Notes: generated by a model not told the origin, from the sequence alone. A stretch of 64,000 nt of DNA from Pedobacter fastidiosus (GCF_014306625.1 NZ_JACRYL010000001.1:441104-505103), one strand, 5' to 3'; shown: positions 35,231 through 44,472, counted from the first letter of the stretch. Program-made: numbers and translations.

Positions 35231-36001
35231 ATGTTAAAGAAACACATAGTACCATTTGTAGTAATGGCAGCATTATTTATGATGGCAAAAGTGTTCGCTT
35301 ACCAAATGCCCTTAGCACAAAAAAGTCTTTTAAAAGAAGAGAAATTAAACACTACAATACCCCCAACTGAAACCCAAATAGAAGAACCAGTTTCTTTAAT
35401 GGCTCAGTTAAGTTTTGCGAAAGAAACCTTGCCTTTAGGCGATAAAAGAGTGGAACGCAAAATGAAAAAAATCCTTGCAGCTCATTCTTATGATAACCTG
35501 CAAACACATCGTTTACACAGAAGAGCGGCCGAATGGTTTCCCATTATCGAACCTATTTTAGCAGCTTATGGTATTCCAAACGATTTTAAATACCTAGCCT
35601 TAGTAGAATCGGGTATGCAAAGCGGAGTTTCACCAAAAGGTGCTGCCGGAGTTTGGCAATTTATGCCAGGAACTGCTCGTATGTACGGATTAAAAGTACA
35701 CGGCGGAACAGATGAGCGCTACAATTTGCGTAAATCGACTATCGCGGCTTGCAAATACATTAAAGAAATGTATAAAGGTTTAGAAAGCTGGACATTGGTT
35801 GCTGCGGCATATAATGTTGGTGATGGACGCCTTCGCAAGCAAATCAATAATCAAAATCAGGATAATTATTACAAAATGAAGTTGAACCGTGAAACCGGTG
35901 GCTACGTTTATAAGGTAATATCTATGAAACAGATTATGGAGCACCCTGTACGTTACGGTTATGATAAACCGAAACAATTATTGGCGTATAACGCAGAATA
36001 A
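35231..36001 (+). CDS. lytic transglycosylase (MltD/Slt-like)
   Basis: 256 residues from the ATG at 35231, preceded by a clear AGGAGG, unusual in this genome. The N-terminus (HIVPFVVMAALFMMAKVFAY) is a signal peptide. The SLT domain has EPILAAYGIPNDFKYLALVE with catalytic Glu, SGMQSGVSPKGAAGVWQFMP, GTARMYGL, then YIKEMYKGLESWTLVAAAYN and VGDGRL. It cleaves peptidoglycan to anhydro-muropeptides. There are no LysM repeats, so it is shorter than MltD. A terminator follows. Confidence 0.92.
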   Translation: MLKKHIVPFVVMAALFMMAKVFAYQMPLAQKSLLKEEKLNTTIPPTETQIEEPVSLMAQLSFAKETLPLGDKRVERKMKKILAAHSYDNLQTHRLHRRAAEWFPIIEPILAAYGIPNDFKYLALVESGMQSGVSPKGAAGVWQFMPGTARMYGLKVHGGTDERYNLRKSTIAACKYIKEMYKGLESWTLVAAAYNVGDGRLRKQINNQNQDNYYKMKLNRETGGYVYKVISMKQIMEHPVRYGYDKPKQLLAYNAE

Positions 36002-36031
36002 TAATTAAAATAAAGACAAGCATTTGGTAAG

Positions 36032-36062
36032 GCGTCCCGAGATAATCGGGACGCTTTTTTTT
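36032..36062 (+). terminator. terminator of the transglycosylase gene
   Basis: Stem GCGTCCCGA/TCGGGACGC (9 bp, 5-nt loop) followed by a T run. Confidence 0.8.
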
Positions 36063-36109
36063 TAAGATGACCCCGCACATTAGGAGATTCCAGTTATGAG
36101 GACGTCTTA

Positions 36110-36260
36110 TCTTGCTCGCTTTAGTTTTCAGCTTTGGTTTTTAGTCTTAATTGTTTCGAGCTTTAGTCTTTAACCTTTGGTTAATCCTATTTTTTCGAGC
36201 TTTAGCCTTTTCGCTTTAGTCTTTCAACTTTGGTCTTTAGTCTTTTTTAAGCTTTCCGCT
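36110..36260 (+). repeat. degenerate CTTTAGTCTTT-type repeats
   Basis: Imperfect copies of a pyrimidine-rich GAGCTTTAGTCTTT / CAACTTTGGTCTTTAG-like unit follow one another up to the reductase start. They keep a frame open upstream, which is probably not coding. Confidence 0.55.
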
Positions 36261-36287
36261 TTCAATTCAATTCCTTTTCTTTGCAAT

Positions 36288-37331
36288 ATGTTCAAATTGC
36301 GAATCGATAAAATAATTAATCAGCCGGGCGATAACATCACTTTTCAATTTGAAGAAATAGGAGAGCGCTACCCCAAATATTCAGCTGGTCAATTTGTTTC
36401 ATTGGTTTTTGAGGGCAAACACAAAGAAATCAGAAGATCGTATTCTTTCAGTAGTTCTCCCGATGTGGATGAACCTTTGGCTATTACCGTTAAACGTGTA
36501 GAAAATGGAGAAATTTCTAGATTTCTTCATCATAAAACTTCGGTTAATGATATTCTATATGCTTTAGAGCCACAAGGTTTGTTTAGTTACCTTCCAGATG
36601 AAAACCTAGAAAGAGATCTTTTTCTGTTTGCTGCTGGAGTTGGAATAACACCTTTGTTTTCTATTTTGAAAACCGCATTGGTTCGGGAGAAGAAATCTTT
36701 GATCACATTAGTATATAGTAATCGCTCAAAAGATGATGCTTTATTTTATGATGAACTGATGGAGTGGCAAGATCTATATCCAGAGCGATTGAAAATTGTT
36801 TGGGTTTTTAGCAACAGTAAAAACCTAATGACGGCAAGGCTGAATAAGTTTTATATCGAAAGACTTTTGAAAGAACATTTACATTTCGATAGAAGCAATA
36901 CGTTATTCTACACCTGCGGACCAATTATCTACATGGATTTATGTAGAATTACCTTATTGGGAATGGGTTTTGACATTCAACAAATTAAAAGAGAAACCTT
37001 TGTACTACCTGAAGATGAAGTGGATGAAGACGATAGCTCAGAAAGGGTTATAGATAAAAATACCTATTCTGTGATCTTAAATTTCCAGGGCAAAATTTAT
37101 AACCTTGATATTCCTTGGCCAAAGCGGATTTTAGATGTTGCATTGGAGCACAAAATCAAATTGCCTTACAGTTGTCGCGGAGGGGTTTGCAGCACTTGCG
37201 TAGCCAATTGTACAAAAGGCAATGTGCGTATGGATTATAATGAAGTGCTTACGGATGATGAAATTGAAAGAGGTAGGGTTTTAGTTTGTACTGGGCATCC
37301 AACGGAAAATGGAACGACGGTGGAGTGGTAG
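36288..37331 (+). CDS. ferredoxin-type oxidoreductase (FAD, NAD(P)H, 2Fe-2S; PaaE-like)
   Basis: 347 residues from the ATG at 36288, chosen because upstream in-frame DNA is repetitive. The FAD domain has RRSYSFSSSPDVDEPLAITV, the NAD(P) domain LFLFAAGVGITPLFSILKTA and FYTCGP. The C-terminal plant-type ferredoxin domain binds 2Fe-2S through LPYSCRGGVCSTCVANCTKG and a final RVLVCTGHP. This architecture serves as electron donor for oxygenases such as phenylacetyl-CoA epoxidase; no oxygenase gene is near. Its last 28 bp are duplicated at 38556-38583. Confidence 0.9.
   Translation: MFKLRIDKIINQPGDNITFQFEEIGERYPKYSAGQFVSLVFEGKHKEIRRSYSFSSSPDVDEPLAITVKRVENGEISRFLHHKTSVNDILYALEPQGLFSYLPDENLERDLFLFAAGVGITPLFSILKTALVREKKSLITLVYSNRSKDDALFYDELMEWQDLYPERLKIVWVFSNSKNLMTARLNKFYIERLLKEHLHFDRSNTLFYTCGPIIYMDLCRITLLGMGFDIQQIKRETFVLPEDEVDEDDSSERVIDKNTYSVILNFQGKIYNLDIPWPKRILDVALEHKIKLPYSCRGGVCSTCVANCTKGNVRMDYNEVLTDDEIERGRVLVCTGHPTENGTTVEW
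37304..37331 (+). repeat. direct repeat, left copy (3' end of reductase gene)
   Basis: The last 28 bp of the reductase gene, including its stop codon, match 38556-38583 at 26 positions. The two copies bracket the Fic gene. Confidence 0.75.
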
Positions 37332-37342
37332 AAACTCATAGT

Positions 37343-38428
37343 TTATTTACGCTCTAATATTTTTAATAATTTTTGATTGAGGTAAAGCTTTTCCTTTCCA
37401 ACCTTAATTGATTGAAGAAAGCCACCATTTTCTAAATTTTTCAAATAATTTCCTACAGTTTTTGCATTTCCAATATTTTCATCAATCAGATTTTGGCGTT
37501 TAGTATAGGGCAAGCGGAATAAAATTTCAACCAAATCTTTTGAGTAAATTTTGGGTAATTTAGTCTTGATTTCATTGGCCGTTTCTTCAATTGCATTTGT
37601 AATTTCATTCAAGCGATTTAAACCTTTCAATGCAGTTTGTTCGATCATATCCATCATGTAAAGAATATAATCTTCCCAGCTTCCCTTTTCGGTTACTGCC
37701 ATTAACTTAGTGTAGTAATCATTTTTATGTTGAATGATATATTCGCTCAAATAAATCGCAGGTACTTCAAGTAAACCTGAAAGTTTTAAGTAAAGTAATA
37801 GCAAAATTCTTCCAGTTCTACCATTACCATCAGAGAATGGGTGGATTGCTTCAAACTGGTAGTGTAATATGGCCATTTTTATTAATGGGTCAATTTCATC
37901 TTCTTCATTGATAAACTTTTCTAAGTTGCTCAATTTCTCTCTGATAAGTTCTTCTCCTGTTGGAGGAGTATAAATAATTTCTCCTTGATTATTTGCTAAA
38001 GCCGTTCCAGGGGTAACCCTTATCGATGCATTGTTTTTTTTAATGCATTGCACAATTCTGATACATAGATTTGTGGTGATGAAAGGTTTAGTTTTTAATT
38101 CCTCTAAGCCTAGCCACAGCGCTTCTTTATAACTTAAAACTTCTTTTGTAGCAGGATTTTCTACCTGCTTTTCGGCGATAAATGATTGGTAAAGGTCATC
38201 GTTGGTTGTTATAATATTTTCAACCTCCGAACTTGCTTTTGCCTCTTGTAAATATATGGTATCGATAAATAAAGTAGGGTTTGGTAAATTTAATAAGGTA
38301 CCATTTAGCAGTGCCAAAGCACGGCCAGCAGAAATAGTTTTGCGTAATATATTTTTAGTTTCTATTTCTGCTTTTGGTGGCAGTAAAGGTAAATTGTTAT
38401 ATGGCGTTTTGCGATTAAACTTCCTCAT
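37343..38428 (-). CDS. Fic family protein (class II, with inhibitory helix)
   Basis: 361 residues. The Fic motif is HPFSDGNGRTGR at His196, so it can be expected to transfer AMP or a related nucleotide to a target protein. An N-terminal inhibitory-helix motif S-x-x-x-E-N (Ser66-Asn71, SSEVEN) marks class II. The C-terminus (about 300-361) is a winged-helix-like domain: PYTKRQNLIDENIGNAKTVG. Bacterial class II Fic proteins modify host or own proteins, often within mobile DNA. It stands alone, bracketed by direct repeats that copy the 3' end of the preceding gene. Its GC content is like its neighbours by eye. Confidence 0.9.
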   Translation of the reverse strand: MRKFNRKTPYNNLPLLPPKAEIETKNILRKTISAGRALALLNGTLLNLPNPTLFIDTIYLQEAKASSEVENIITTNDDLYQSFIAEKQVENPATKEVLSYKEALWLGLEELKTKPFITTNLCIRIVQCIKKNNASIRVTPGTALANNQGEIIYTPPTGEELIREKLSNLEKFINEEDEIDPLIKMAILHYQFEAIHPFSDGNGRTGRILLLLYLKLSGLLEVPAIYLSEYIIQHKNDYYTKLMAVTEKGSWEDYILYMMDMIEQTALKGLNRLNEITNAIEETANEIKTKLPKIYSKDLVEILFRLPYTKRQNLIDENIGNAKTVGNYLKNLENGGFLQSIKVGKEKLYLNQKLLKILERK

Positions 38429-38555
38429 TCTACGAAGGTAAATTTTACTTCTATTTTTTGTACGAGGGTAAAAATAAGCAAAATTTACTTCTGTTTTACT
38501 TACGAGTGTAAAATTTACTCTTGTTGAAAAGGTAAGTTTTAACTGGGTAATGAAA

Positions 38556-38583
38556 GGAAAATGGAATGACGGTGGAGTGGTGG
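38556..38583 (+). repeat. direct repeat, right copy
   Basis: 26 of 28 bp match the reductase 3' end at 37304-37331; the stop TAG has become TGG. The copy lies 128 bp beyond the Fic start codon and 43 bp before the decayed DUF262/HEPN locus. Confidence 0.75.
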
Positions 38584-38626
38584 GATTGGGTATGGTTAAT
38601 ATGAATTGTACAACCGTAAAAATGTA

Positions 38627-39528
38627 TTATAACTCAAATTTATTCGTAGCTAAAAATTTAGTGATATTTTTAAGTATATTTCTTAAATAAATGATAACCT
38701 GTTTTTTAATATCTCGAAGATCTCCGATTGTGTAATTTCTCCCACATTCTGCGAATGATGTATTTCCATGAGCTAAACTATTTCGTTGAGTTTTGACTTG
38801 ATGCAATTTGACACCATTATTTGCATTTCTATGTGTATTAGATGAAAAACCATATTTTGTTGCAAAGTCTCTAATCTTTAAACCATCAATATTTCCTTAA
38901 ATTGATTTCGATGAATCGAATCGTATGTCAATAATTTCTTCTGTTAGGCCATTTAATGTATTAAAAATATTACGGGTTCCTTTATTTTTGAAATTCATAT
39001 GCTTTTCATCTATCCAGATTTTTTTTATTTCATCTCTAACTTGTAGTATTGATTCTTTCAAACATCATAAATCTTACATCCTCATCGCTTTTGTCTGAAA
39101 GAGCAATCATTCTAATCGTAGAATTTTGAAATTTTCTTTGTCTAGATTTTAGCAAATCTTTGTAATGAAAGCCATTTAGACTAACTAAAATTTCTAGGTT
39201 TTTTAAGATCAACCTATTTGAAACGAAAGCTATTATTGTTCTAAGTCTTTGTGACCCATCAATTATTTCTAAACGACCGTCTGTATCTGCAGAAAATATA
39301 TATGGAATTGGCAATCCCAAAATAATTGATTTTATAAATTTGGATTGTCGATCATTATCCCATAAAAAATTACGCTGATATGAGGGAATAAAAATATCAT
39401 TCTCATCTGTTTCTAATCCAGTTAGGTATTTACTAATTAGTAATTCAATCGTAAACTCTTTTATGTCAAAGTCAACAAATCTTCTGTTTTTCAATTATTT
39501 GATCTTCTGCTTTCTGAAAGATATCCAT
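38627..39528 (-). pseudogene. decayed DUF262 plus HEPN-nuclease locus
   Basis: The minus strand starts MDIFQKAEDQIIEKQK at 39528, then the frame shifts near 39485 to VDFDIKEFTIELLISKYLTG. DUF262 features follow: IPSYQRNFLWDNDRQSKFIK, LGLPIPYIF, IIDGSQRLRTI. That frame stops at 39036 (FERINTTS). Another frame carries KESILQVRDEIKKIWIDEKH, with an in-frame TAA at 38897, then VKTQRNSLAHGNTSFAECGR with the RxxxxH motif and ends at 38627. The last part resembles MAE_28990/MAE_18760-type HEPN nucleases, which are often encoded beside DUF262 proteins. At least three lesions make this a dead remnant. Confidence 0.8.
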
Positions 39529-39675
39529 TTTTTCGAGAATTTTATGGATGAAAGATATAAAATTTCTTTGATTTTGGCTTAGGAAAGAAGGTTATATAAT
39601 CTCTGTGTCGTAAATAGTAAGGGGTTTCTTTGTGAATTTACAAAACCAACATTCATCTCACATCGTTTATCTGTT

Positions 39676-40635
39676 ATGATGAAAACTTTCCTTTCGCTCT
39701 TCCTCTTTCTATTTGTTTCTCAACTTCATGCCCAAGATTCTTTAACTATCAAAAGAGAATTCGCCAATAAACAATACGTCAATCTTTACAAAGAAAATTC
39801 AGATTTGGCTTATACATCTCCTGCGGGAGAAATCGGTGCGCCATCTAAATATGTAATTAACGGTCGTTTAACTACAACTTACATGTTGCTCGGGAGTTAT
39901 AAATCGCCAGTTGCTTTTTCTATTATTCCAGATTTTACCGTTCGCGTTCGGAATGAGTTTTCTGCTGGCGTACGTACACCAAGTTACAGGTTAGGTTTCG
40001 CTGTTTATGCTAGGCTAAATACAAATCCTGAAAATTATAAATATGGAGAATTGGCTTTTACTCATCACTCTAACGGGCAAGATCAAGATGCCATTAATGC
40101 CGATGGCTCGATTAATACCTTAACAGGGAATTTCAATGCCAATTATTTAACTGCATCTTATCGCTTTGGCCATTTAACGCCGACAAATCCAGATGAAAGC
40201 TATTATTCTTTTAATCATCGTATCGGCTTGCAATGGTTTAAGTTTTTTCGATATGAGCCAGCATTAGATTTAGGTTTTGGCTTTACACGGGTCTTGTATA
40301 ATTTCTCTTGGCGCAAATATGATGAAATTGAAAAAAGTGCCCGAAATAAACCGAAAGTTAAAACCGAAAAAGAAACATGGCGTTTAAACACAGAAGTTTC
40401 CTATGCGGTAAATAAAATACCATCGAAAAATTTTGTAAATATTGGGAAGCGGTTAAATGCAGAAATCAATTTTAATTATAGCTTTCCGTTTATGAATAAT
40501 GTGTTTTTAATGGCGGCGGTTGGTTATTATGGAGAGGATAATTACAATATCTATTTTCAGGATCATTATGGGTATATGCGTTTCGGATTATCTTCTGGTT
40601 TCCTCAGAAATAGAAGCCGGCATCATGACAATTAG
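39676..40635 (+). CDS. outer-membrane beta-barrel, OMPLA (PldA)-like
   Basis: 319 residues with a signal peptide (LSLFLFLFVSQLHAQ) and alternating amphipathic strands throughout. At His130-Gly134 it has HHSNG, which fits the catalytic H-x-S-N-G of outer-membrane phospholipase A (His142-x-Ser144 in E. coli), followed by NFNANYL with candidate Asn. Phospholipase activity is inference; it may only share the barrel. Its last 29 bp are duplicated at 41296-41324. Confidence 0.72.
   Translation: MMKTFLSLFLFLFVSQLHAQDSLTIKREFANKQYVNLYKENSDLAYTSPAGEIGAPSKYVINGRLTTTYMLLGSYKSPVAFSIIPDFTVRVRNEFSAGVRTPSYRLGFAVYARLNTNPENYKYGELAFTHHSNGQDQDAINADGSINTLTGNFNANYLTASYRFGHLTPTNPDESYYSFNHRIGLQWFKFFRYEPALDLGFGFTRVLYNFSWRKYDEIEKSARNKPKVKTEKETWRLNTEVSYAVNKIPSKNFVNIGKRLNAEINFNYSFPFMNNVFLMAAVGYYGEDNYNIYFQDHYGYMRFGLSSGFLRNRSRHHDN
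40607..40635 (+). repeat. direct repeat, left copy (3' end of barrel gene)
   Basis: The last 29 bp of the barrel gene match 41296-41324 at 26 positions, and both encode NRSRH(H/Y)DN plus stop in the same frame. They bracket the gene at 40632-41156. Confidence 0.75.
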
Positions 40636-41156
40636 CCTATCCAAGAATTATAGGAATCAACTACTTTCCAAGTGCCCTTTATCTTTTTAAAAATATAAGT
40701 TCCTCCCTGCCCACCAAGCATACAATTACAATCTTGTGTAATTTTAATTAGGACAGTTTTTTTATCTGCCGAAACAATTGGGTACGATATTCTATAGATC
40801 ATATCATATGCTTGATGACAGTTTTTGATGATTTCTGCCTTATGAAAAGATTTTGTTTTCCGTGAATAATATTTGATTTTGTTATCTTCAAGTGAATTGA
40901 TTTTCTGAATTAACTTTTGGCAATAAACAGAGATTTTGTCCACAAATGGAAATGAACTACAGTTATCTTCAAATATTTCAATTTCATCATAATATATACA
41001 GATTTTATTCCAATAAAAACCGTTATCCTTTCCAATTTCATTAATAATTTCATATCTGGCTTCGTTTGAAACATGCTCATAAAAATGATAAGCACTAACA
41101 ATTGTAAACAATAGCAATATGGATCTGATTTTTTTTGATTTCAATACATTAGTCAT
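40632..41156 (-). CDS. hypothetical membrane-anchored or secreted protein
   Basis: 174 residues with an N-terminal hydrophobic anchor (IRSILLLFTIVSAYHFYEHV) and a soluble part with YWNKICIYYDEIEIFEDNC, several Cys (CSSF, YCQKL, NCHQ, CNC), and a C-terminal VLIKITQDCNCMLGGQGGTY. I do not recognise a family. It overlaps the last four bases of the barrel gene on the opposite strand and is bracketed by the 29-bp repeat, so it is probably inserted cargo. Confidence 0.6.
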   Translation of the reverse strand: MTNVLKSKKIRSILLLFTIVSAYHFYEHVSNEARYEIINEIGKDNGFYWNKICIYYDEIEIFEDNCSSFPFVDKISVYCQKLIQKINSLEDNKIKYYSRKTKSFHKAEIIKNCHQAYDMIYRISYPIVSADKKTVLIKITQDCNCMLGGQGGTYIFKKIKGTWKVVDSYNSWIG

Positions 41157-41295
41157 GATTTTGCTTTTATAAATGATGTGGGATGCTGACGAAATCCATA
41201 ATATCTAAGCTCATCTAAAATTATTGTTACTCGCTTTATTAAAATCAATATAAAACAGTTGTCATATTAACTGTGTTGTTCATAATAATTATCGT

Positions 41296-41324
41296 GAAAT
41301 AGAAGCCGACATTATGACAATTAA
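41296..41324 (+). repeat. direct repeat, right copy
   Basis: 26 of 29 bp match the 3' end of the barrel gene, including a stop codon in the equivalent frame. Upstream is 140 bp of AT-rich DNA with no gene; the uvrA start is 111 bp further on. Confidence 0.75.
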
Positions 41325-41435
41325 TCCTTAATACAGATTGAATTACACTTTCTTTTTGATAAAATTTTTAGCATTTTTGCAGATTGGAATTCGGGCTTAT
41401 TTTTCGCCATAATTCCATCCAATTTTCAATAAAAT

Positions 41436-44351
41436 ATGAGCAACAAATCTATCGACCTTGGCGAGCAGAAAGAAGTAGAAGTTTACGGAGCTAGGGTACA
41501 TAATTTAAAAAATATTGATGTGAGTTTCCCCCGAAACCAACTGGTTGTGATTACCGGTTTGAGTGGAAGTGGAAAATCATCTTTGGCTTTCGATACCATT
41601 TACGCTGAGGGGCAACGTCGCTATATGGAAACATTTAGCGCATACAGTCGCCAGTTTATGGGTGGTATGGAGCGCCCAGATGTAGATAAAGTTTCGGGTT
41701 TAAGTCCGGTTATTGCCATTGAGCAAAAAACCACCAGCAAAAATCCTCGCTCTACGGTTGGTACCATTACCGAGATTTACGATTTTATGCGTTTGCTTTA
41801 CGCTCGTGTTGCCGATGCGTACTCGTATAATACGGGTGAGAAAATGGAGCGCATGAGCGAAGATCAGATTCTGCAGAATATCTTCAATAAATTTGATGGT
41901 TCTGCCGTGAATATTTTAGCACCTGTTGTTAAAGGTAGAAAAGGGCATTATCGCGAACTGTTCGAGCAGATCAGAAAACAAGGTTATGTAAAGGTTCGTG
42001 TTGATGGAGAAATTAAGGATATTTCTGCCAAAATGCAGGTAGATCGTTATAAAATCCATGATATTGAAGTGGTAATCGATCGCCTGATTGTTGATGATAA
42101 GGATAAAAAACGTCTATTAGATTCTGTGCAAACCGCCATGAAAATGGGTAAAGGGGTGATCAAAATTAGCGATAAAGATAATAACGTCGCCCATTTTAGC
42201 AAGTTTTTAATGTGCCCAACTACAGGGATTTCTTATGATGAACCTCAACCCAACAGTTTTTCGTTTAACTCGCCTTATGGTGCTTGTGAACGTTGCGACG
42301 GGTTAGGTTATATTTTCGTGGTAGATAAGGAATCGGTAATGCCGAATCCAAAATTGAGTATTTTAAACGGTGGTTTGGCTCCGCTTGGCGAATACCGCGA
42401 TACCTGGATGTTTCAGGTTTTAAAGGCTTTGGCCAAAAAATACAGCTTCTCCTTATCAACCCCGATTGAAAAACTGAGTGACGAGGTAATTGATATTATT
42501 TTAAACGGCGCTCAGGATTTGATCAAGGTTGAGGTTGAATACAATAAATGGAACGTTCAAAATTATAACATCACTTTTGATGGAATCATCAAGATGTTGG
42601 AAGAACAGAACGAGAAAAGATCAGAAAGTGCTGTTGATGATATGGATGCTTTTAGGAAACTGAAAACTTGTCCTGAATGCCACGGAGCAAGATTAAAGAA
42701 AGAAAGTCTGCATTTTAAAGTGGATGGAAAAAATATTTTCGATCTGGCCTCGATGGATATTACCAATCTTCACGCTTGGTTCGAGCATGTTGATGAAAGA
42801 CTTTCTGATCGCCAAAACACGATTGCTAAAGAGATTCTAAAGGAAATTAGGGCTAGAATTGTTTTCTTAACGGATGTTGGTTTAACTTATTTAACTTTAG
42901 ATAGAACGGCTCGCACGCTTTCTGGTGGCGAGGCGCAACGGATTCGATTGGCTACACAAATTGGTTCGCAATTGATGAATGTAATGTACATTCTCGATGA
43001 GCCGAGTATCGGTTTGCACCAACGCGACAACGAAAGATTGATCAATGCCTTAAAAAATCTTCGTGATTTAGGAAACACCGTTTTGGTGGTAGAGCACGAT
43101 AAGGATATGATTTTGGAGGCCGATTGGGTAATTGATGTTGGGCCGGGAGCAGGTATCCATGGCGGACAAATTGTTGCCGAAGGAACCGCGAAAGATATTC
43201 TGAAATCGAAAACCTTAACAGCCGATTATTTAAACGGTAAGAAAAAAATCGAAATACCAAAGGTTCGAAGAAAAGGTAATGGTCATAAATTATCCATTAC
43301 TAAAGCTACAGGCCATAACTTAAAAGAAGTCTCTGTTGATTTTCCTTTGGGCAAATTCATCGCTGTAACTGGCGTTTCAGGTTCTGGTAAATCGAGTTTA
43401 ATTACCGAAACGTTATATCCAATTTTAAACCATCATTTTTTTAGAGCGAAAAAAACACCACTTCCTTACGAGAAAATTAGTGGTTTGAAAGAGATTGATA
43501 AGGTTATCGAGATTGATCAAGCGCCGATTGGAAGAACTCCACGTTCAAATCCATCAACTTATACAGGTGTTTTCTCTGATATCAGAAATTTGTTTGTTCA
43601 GTTGCCAGAGGCGAAAATCCGTGGATATAAACCGGGTCGTTTCTCTTTTAACGTAAAAGGTGGAAGATGCGAAACTTGCCAAGGTGGTGGAATGAAAGTG
43701 ATTGAGATGAATTTCTTACCCGATGTTCAGGTGCGTTGCGAAGAATGTGGCGGGAAACGATACAATCGTGAAACCTTAGAAGTTCGTTTCCGTGGGAAAT
43801 CGATTAGCGATGTTTTGGATATGAGTATTGAAGATGCTTGTGTTTTCTTTGAAAATATTCCGATCATTTACCGTAAAATTAAAACCTTGAAAGATGTTGG
43901 TTTGGGCTACATCACGTTAGGCCAATCTTCTGTTACTTTATCTGGTGGTGAGGCGCAACGGGTTAAATTGGCAACCGAACTTTCGAAAAAAGATACAGGT
44001 AAAACTTTCTATATTTTAGATGAACCTACAACCGGACTTCACTTTGAAGATATTAATGTGCTGTTAGGTGTGCTCCAAGAATTGGTTGAAAAAGGCAATA
44101 CTATTTTAGTAATCGAACACAATTTAGATGTGGTTAAAGTGGCCGATTGGGTTATCGATTTAGGTGAAGAGGGTGGAGCTGGCGGAGGAAGAATCCTTTT
44201 TGAGGGAACTCCAGAGGGCTTAATCCAAAATCCAATTAGCTTAACCGGAAAGTTTTTGAAGAAAGAGATGGCTTTAGAGTCTGAAGTTGGCAATAAGGAT
44301 TCTGAAGACAAAAAGCCAAAGAAAATAAAAAGGGAAAGTCCAAAAGGTTAG
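41436..44351 (+). CDS. uvrA: excinuclease ABC subunit A
   Basis: 971 residues, the damage-recognition ATPase of nucleotide excision repair. Both ABC halves are present: Walker A ITGLSGSGKSSLAFDTIYAE and VTGVSGSGKSSLI, and signatures TLSGGEAQRIRLATQIGS and TLSGGEAQRVKLATELSK. The C-terminal zinc finger has GGRCETCQGGG and VRCEECGGKR. The insertion-type first zinc module reads CPTTG and ACERCDG, lacking one pair member, which I believe is common in Bacteroidota UvrA. The Lys-rich tail is typical. Monocistronic. Confidence 0.97.
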   Translation: MSNKSIDLGEQKEVEVYGARVHNLKNIDVSFPRNQLVVITGLSGSGKSSLAFDTIYAEGQRRYMETFSAYSRQFMGGMERPDVDKVSGLSPVIAIEQKTTSKNPRSTVGTITEIYDFMRLLYARVADAYSYNTGEKMERMSEDQILQNIFNKFDGSAVNILAPVVKGRKGHYRELFEQIRKQGYVKVRVDGEIKDISAKMQVDRYKIHDIEVVIDRLIVDDKDKKRLLDSVQTAMKMGKGVIKISDKDNNVAHFSKFLMCPTTGISYDEPQPNSFSFNSPYGACERCDGLGYIFVVDKESVMPNPKLSILNGGLAPLGEYRDTWMFQVLKALAKKYSFSLSTPIEKLSDEVIDIILNGAQDLIKVEVEYNKWNVQNYNITFDGIIKMLEEQNEKRSESAVDDMDAFRKLKTCPECHGARLKKESLHFKVDGKNIFDLASMDITNLHAWFEHVDERLSDRQNTIAKEILKEIRARIVFLTDVGLTYLTLDRTARTLSGGEAQRIRLATQIGSQLMNVMYILDEPSIGLHQRDNERLINALKNLRDLGNTVLVVEHDKDMILEADWVIDVGPGAGIHGGQIVAEGTAKDILKSKTLTADYLNGKKKIEIPKVRRKGNGHKLSITKATGHNLKEVSVDFPLGKFIAVTGVSGSGKSSLITETLYPILNHHFFRAKKTPLPYEKISGLKEIDKVIEIDQAPIGRTPRSNPSTYTGVFSDIRNLFVQLPEAKIRGYKPGRFSFNVKGGRCETCQGGGMKVIEMNFLPDVQVRCEECGGKRYNRETLEVRFRGKSISDVLDMSIEDACVFFENIPIIYRKIKTLKDVGLGYITLGQSSVTLSGGEAQRVKLATELSKKDTGKTFYILDEPTTGLHFEDINVLLGVLQELVEKGNTILVIEHNLDVVKVADWVIDLGEEGGAGGGRILFEGTPEGLIQNPISLTGKFLKKEMALESEVGNKDSEDKKPKKIKRESPKG

Positions 44352-44356
44352 GCTGT

Positions 44357-44382
44357 CGTCATTGCGAGGAACGAAGCAATCT
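44357..44382 (+). repeat. half element of family A
   Basis: A 26-bp GTCATTGCGAGGAACGAAGC-containing sequence just after the uvrA stop. It matches 48376-48401 at 25 positions, also just behind a stop codon, and resembles one arm of the family A palindromes. Confidence 0.6.
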
Positions 44383-44472
44383 TAAAGCAAAAGGTTGTTT
44401 TGTTCCTCTAAATCAGGACCAAAGCTGTAGATTAAATTTTCCATTTTCCATCAACCATCTTACATCACACCC

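Noticed and set aside
36177..36287. 37-residue extension of the reductase
   Set aside because: It is encoded by degenerate repeats and lacks family similarity.
41436..44351. UvrA with a missing zinc-site Cys as an anomaly
   Set aside because: The CPTTG form is, as far as I recall, usual in Bacteroidota UvrA, so I do not treat it as unusual.
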